A stretch of DNA of 64,000 nucleotides from contig JAIPFF010000015.1 of assembly GCA_021736785.1 (NCBI GenBank), forward strand, positions 1 to 64,000. Direction: 5' to 3'. Positions 63,485-64,000 of this stretch are shown in pieces. A program made the position numbers and the translations under genes. This DNA is from Thiohalocapsa sp. (GTDB taxonomy: Bacteria > Pseudomonadota > Gammaproteobacteria > Chromatiales > Chromatiaceae). Under the pieces are notes generated by a model that saw only the letters and a program-made list of their open reading frames with translations, had not been told where the DNA came from and did not search any database. Numbering within the stretch: position 1 is the stretch's first letter; each line of letters begins with the position of its first letter.

Positions 63485-64000
63485 TCGACAAGGAACAGAA
63501 TGCGGCGCGCGCCCGCGTGCTTGAGCAGCCGGTAGACCTGGGTGATGGCGGTGAAGGTCTTGCCCGATCCGGTCGCCATCTGGACAAGCGCGCGGGGTTT
63601 GTCGGCCTTGAGCGAGGTTTCGAGGTTCGTGATGGCGATGATCTGGCAGTCGCGCAAGCCGTCGGGGTCGAGGTCCGGCAGCGCCGCGATCCCGGCCCGC
63701 AGGCTCTCGGGCGCTTGTACCCAGGCTTTCAGGGTTTCGGGACGGTGGAAGCTGAAGACCTCGCGTGATCGCGGGTAGGGATCGCGGGCGTTGGTGAAGC
63801 GCGTGATCCGGCCGGTGCTTTCGTAGAGGAAAGGCAGCGGTTCGGCGTTGGCGACCCATTTCAGCTTGGCCTTGGCGTAGCCCTCGGATTGCTCCTCGAC
63901 GGAGGTGAGGCGCATGCCGAAGTCGTCGGGCTTGGCCTCGACGACGCCGACGGCCTGCCGGTCGGCGAACAGGACATAGTCGGCCGGGCCGATATCTGTC
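63485..64000 (-). pseudogene. hsdR: Type I restriction enzyme R subunit (hsdR), truncated fragment
   Basis: The frame enters from beyond the window and reads ADYVLFADRQAVGVVEAKPD (the D...ExK nuclease motif), LPFLYESTGRITRFTNARDP, GLRDCQIIAITNLETSLKAD and the helicase P-loop ALVQMATGSGKTFTAITQVY, up to RRILFLVDT. All fit the N-terminal nuclease and the first helicase motif of HsdR. The homology then stops at about 63485, at the 79-bp repeat, and the frame runs through the repeat to a stop at 63367. The remaining helicase and C-terminal parts (well over half of the protein) are missing, so it is probably inactive. The N-terminal end lies outside the window. Confidence 0.85.

Overview
The window is GC-rich (about two thirds G+C) and looks like the chromosome of a free-living gammaproteobacterium. 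The best guess is a diazotrophic, gas-vacuolate purple sulfur bacterium or close relative (Chromatiales). The clues are molybdenum nitrogenase genes with DraT control, a Chromatium-type ferredoxin, gas vesicle genes, cobinamide salvage and a blue-light (LOV) sensor kinase. The taxon is inference; nothing here names the species.

Layout. (1) 0.3-4.7 kb, plus strand: second half of a gas vesicle cluster (gvpF/L, gvpG, a tandem ArsA/Get3-like ATPase, gvpS, gvpK, gvpJ). The main shell gene gvpA is not seen. (2) 4.7-11.2 kb, minus strand: nitrogenase maturation genes nifU-nifS, then nifV-TPR gene-nifW-nifZ-nifM. Sigma-54 promoters precede nifU and nifV, and a NifA site lies above nifU. The nif and gvp blocks meet tail to tail and share 4 bp. 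(3) 11.6-15.8 kb: an orphan type IV pilin, an unknown gene, and cobinamide salvage/synthesis genes cbiZ-cbiB. (4) 15.9-26.6 kb: signalling genes, namely a 2518-residue membrane hybrid histidine kinase with nine PAS-type domains (the first a LOV domain), a lone receiver, a receiver-EAL protein and a divergent OmpR-type regulator. (5) 26.7-32.1 kb, minus: acetyl-CoA synthetase, pyruvate dehydrogenase-type E1alpha/E1beta/E2 and an acyl carrier protein, without E3. (6) 32.4-34.0 kb: two unrecognised genes. (7) 34.0-41.3 kb: nifH-nifD-nifK-nifT-ferredoxin-nifY-small nif protein, minus strand, with a textbook sigma-54 promoter and NifA site, and divergent draT. (8) 41.5-46.6 kb: L,D-transpeptidase, peroxiredoxin, MASE1-GGDEF diguanylate cyclase, membrane protein. 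(9) 46.7-54.2 kb, minus: a complete cytochrome c maturation set ccmABCDEFGHI. (10) 54.3-61.4 kb: DUF2726 protein, Rieske ferredoxin, TrpD2-like protein, carbon-nitrogen hydrolase, PilY1-like adhesin. (11) 61.4-64 kb: an accessory patch with a nested array of a 79-bp palindromic repeat, a group II intron relic, a RHH/ParE toxin-antitoxin pair with promoter and operator, and a type I restriction hsdR broken at another copy of the repeat.

How the genes fit together. NifA and sigma-54 would switch on nifHDK and nifUS under nitrogen limitation. NifU/S build Fe-S clusters, NifV makes homocitrate, and NifY, NifW, NifZ and NifM mature the proteins. DraT can shut NifH down by ADP-ribosylation at Arg101, which is present. 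Ccm proteins supply the c-type cytochromes needed for electron transport. Gas vesicles and the LOV kinase/c-di-GMP proteins would let the cell position itself by buoyancy and light, although a direct link between them is only inference. No tRNA, rRNA or CRISPR array was seen.
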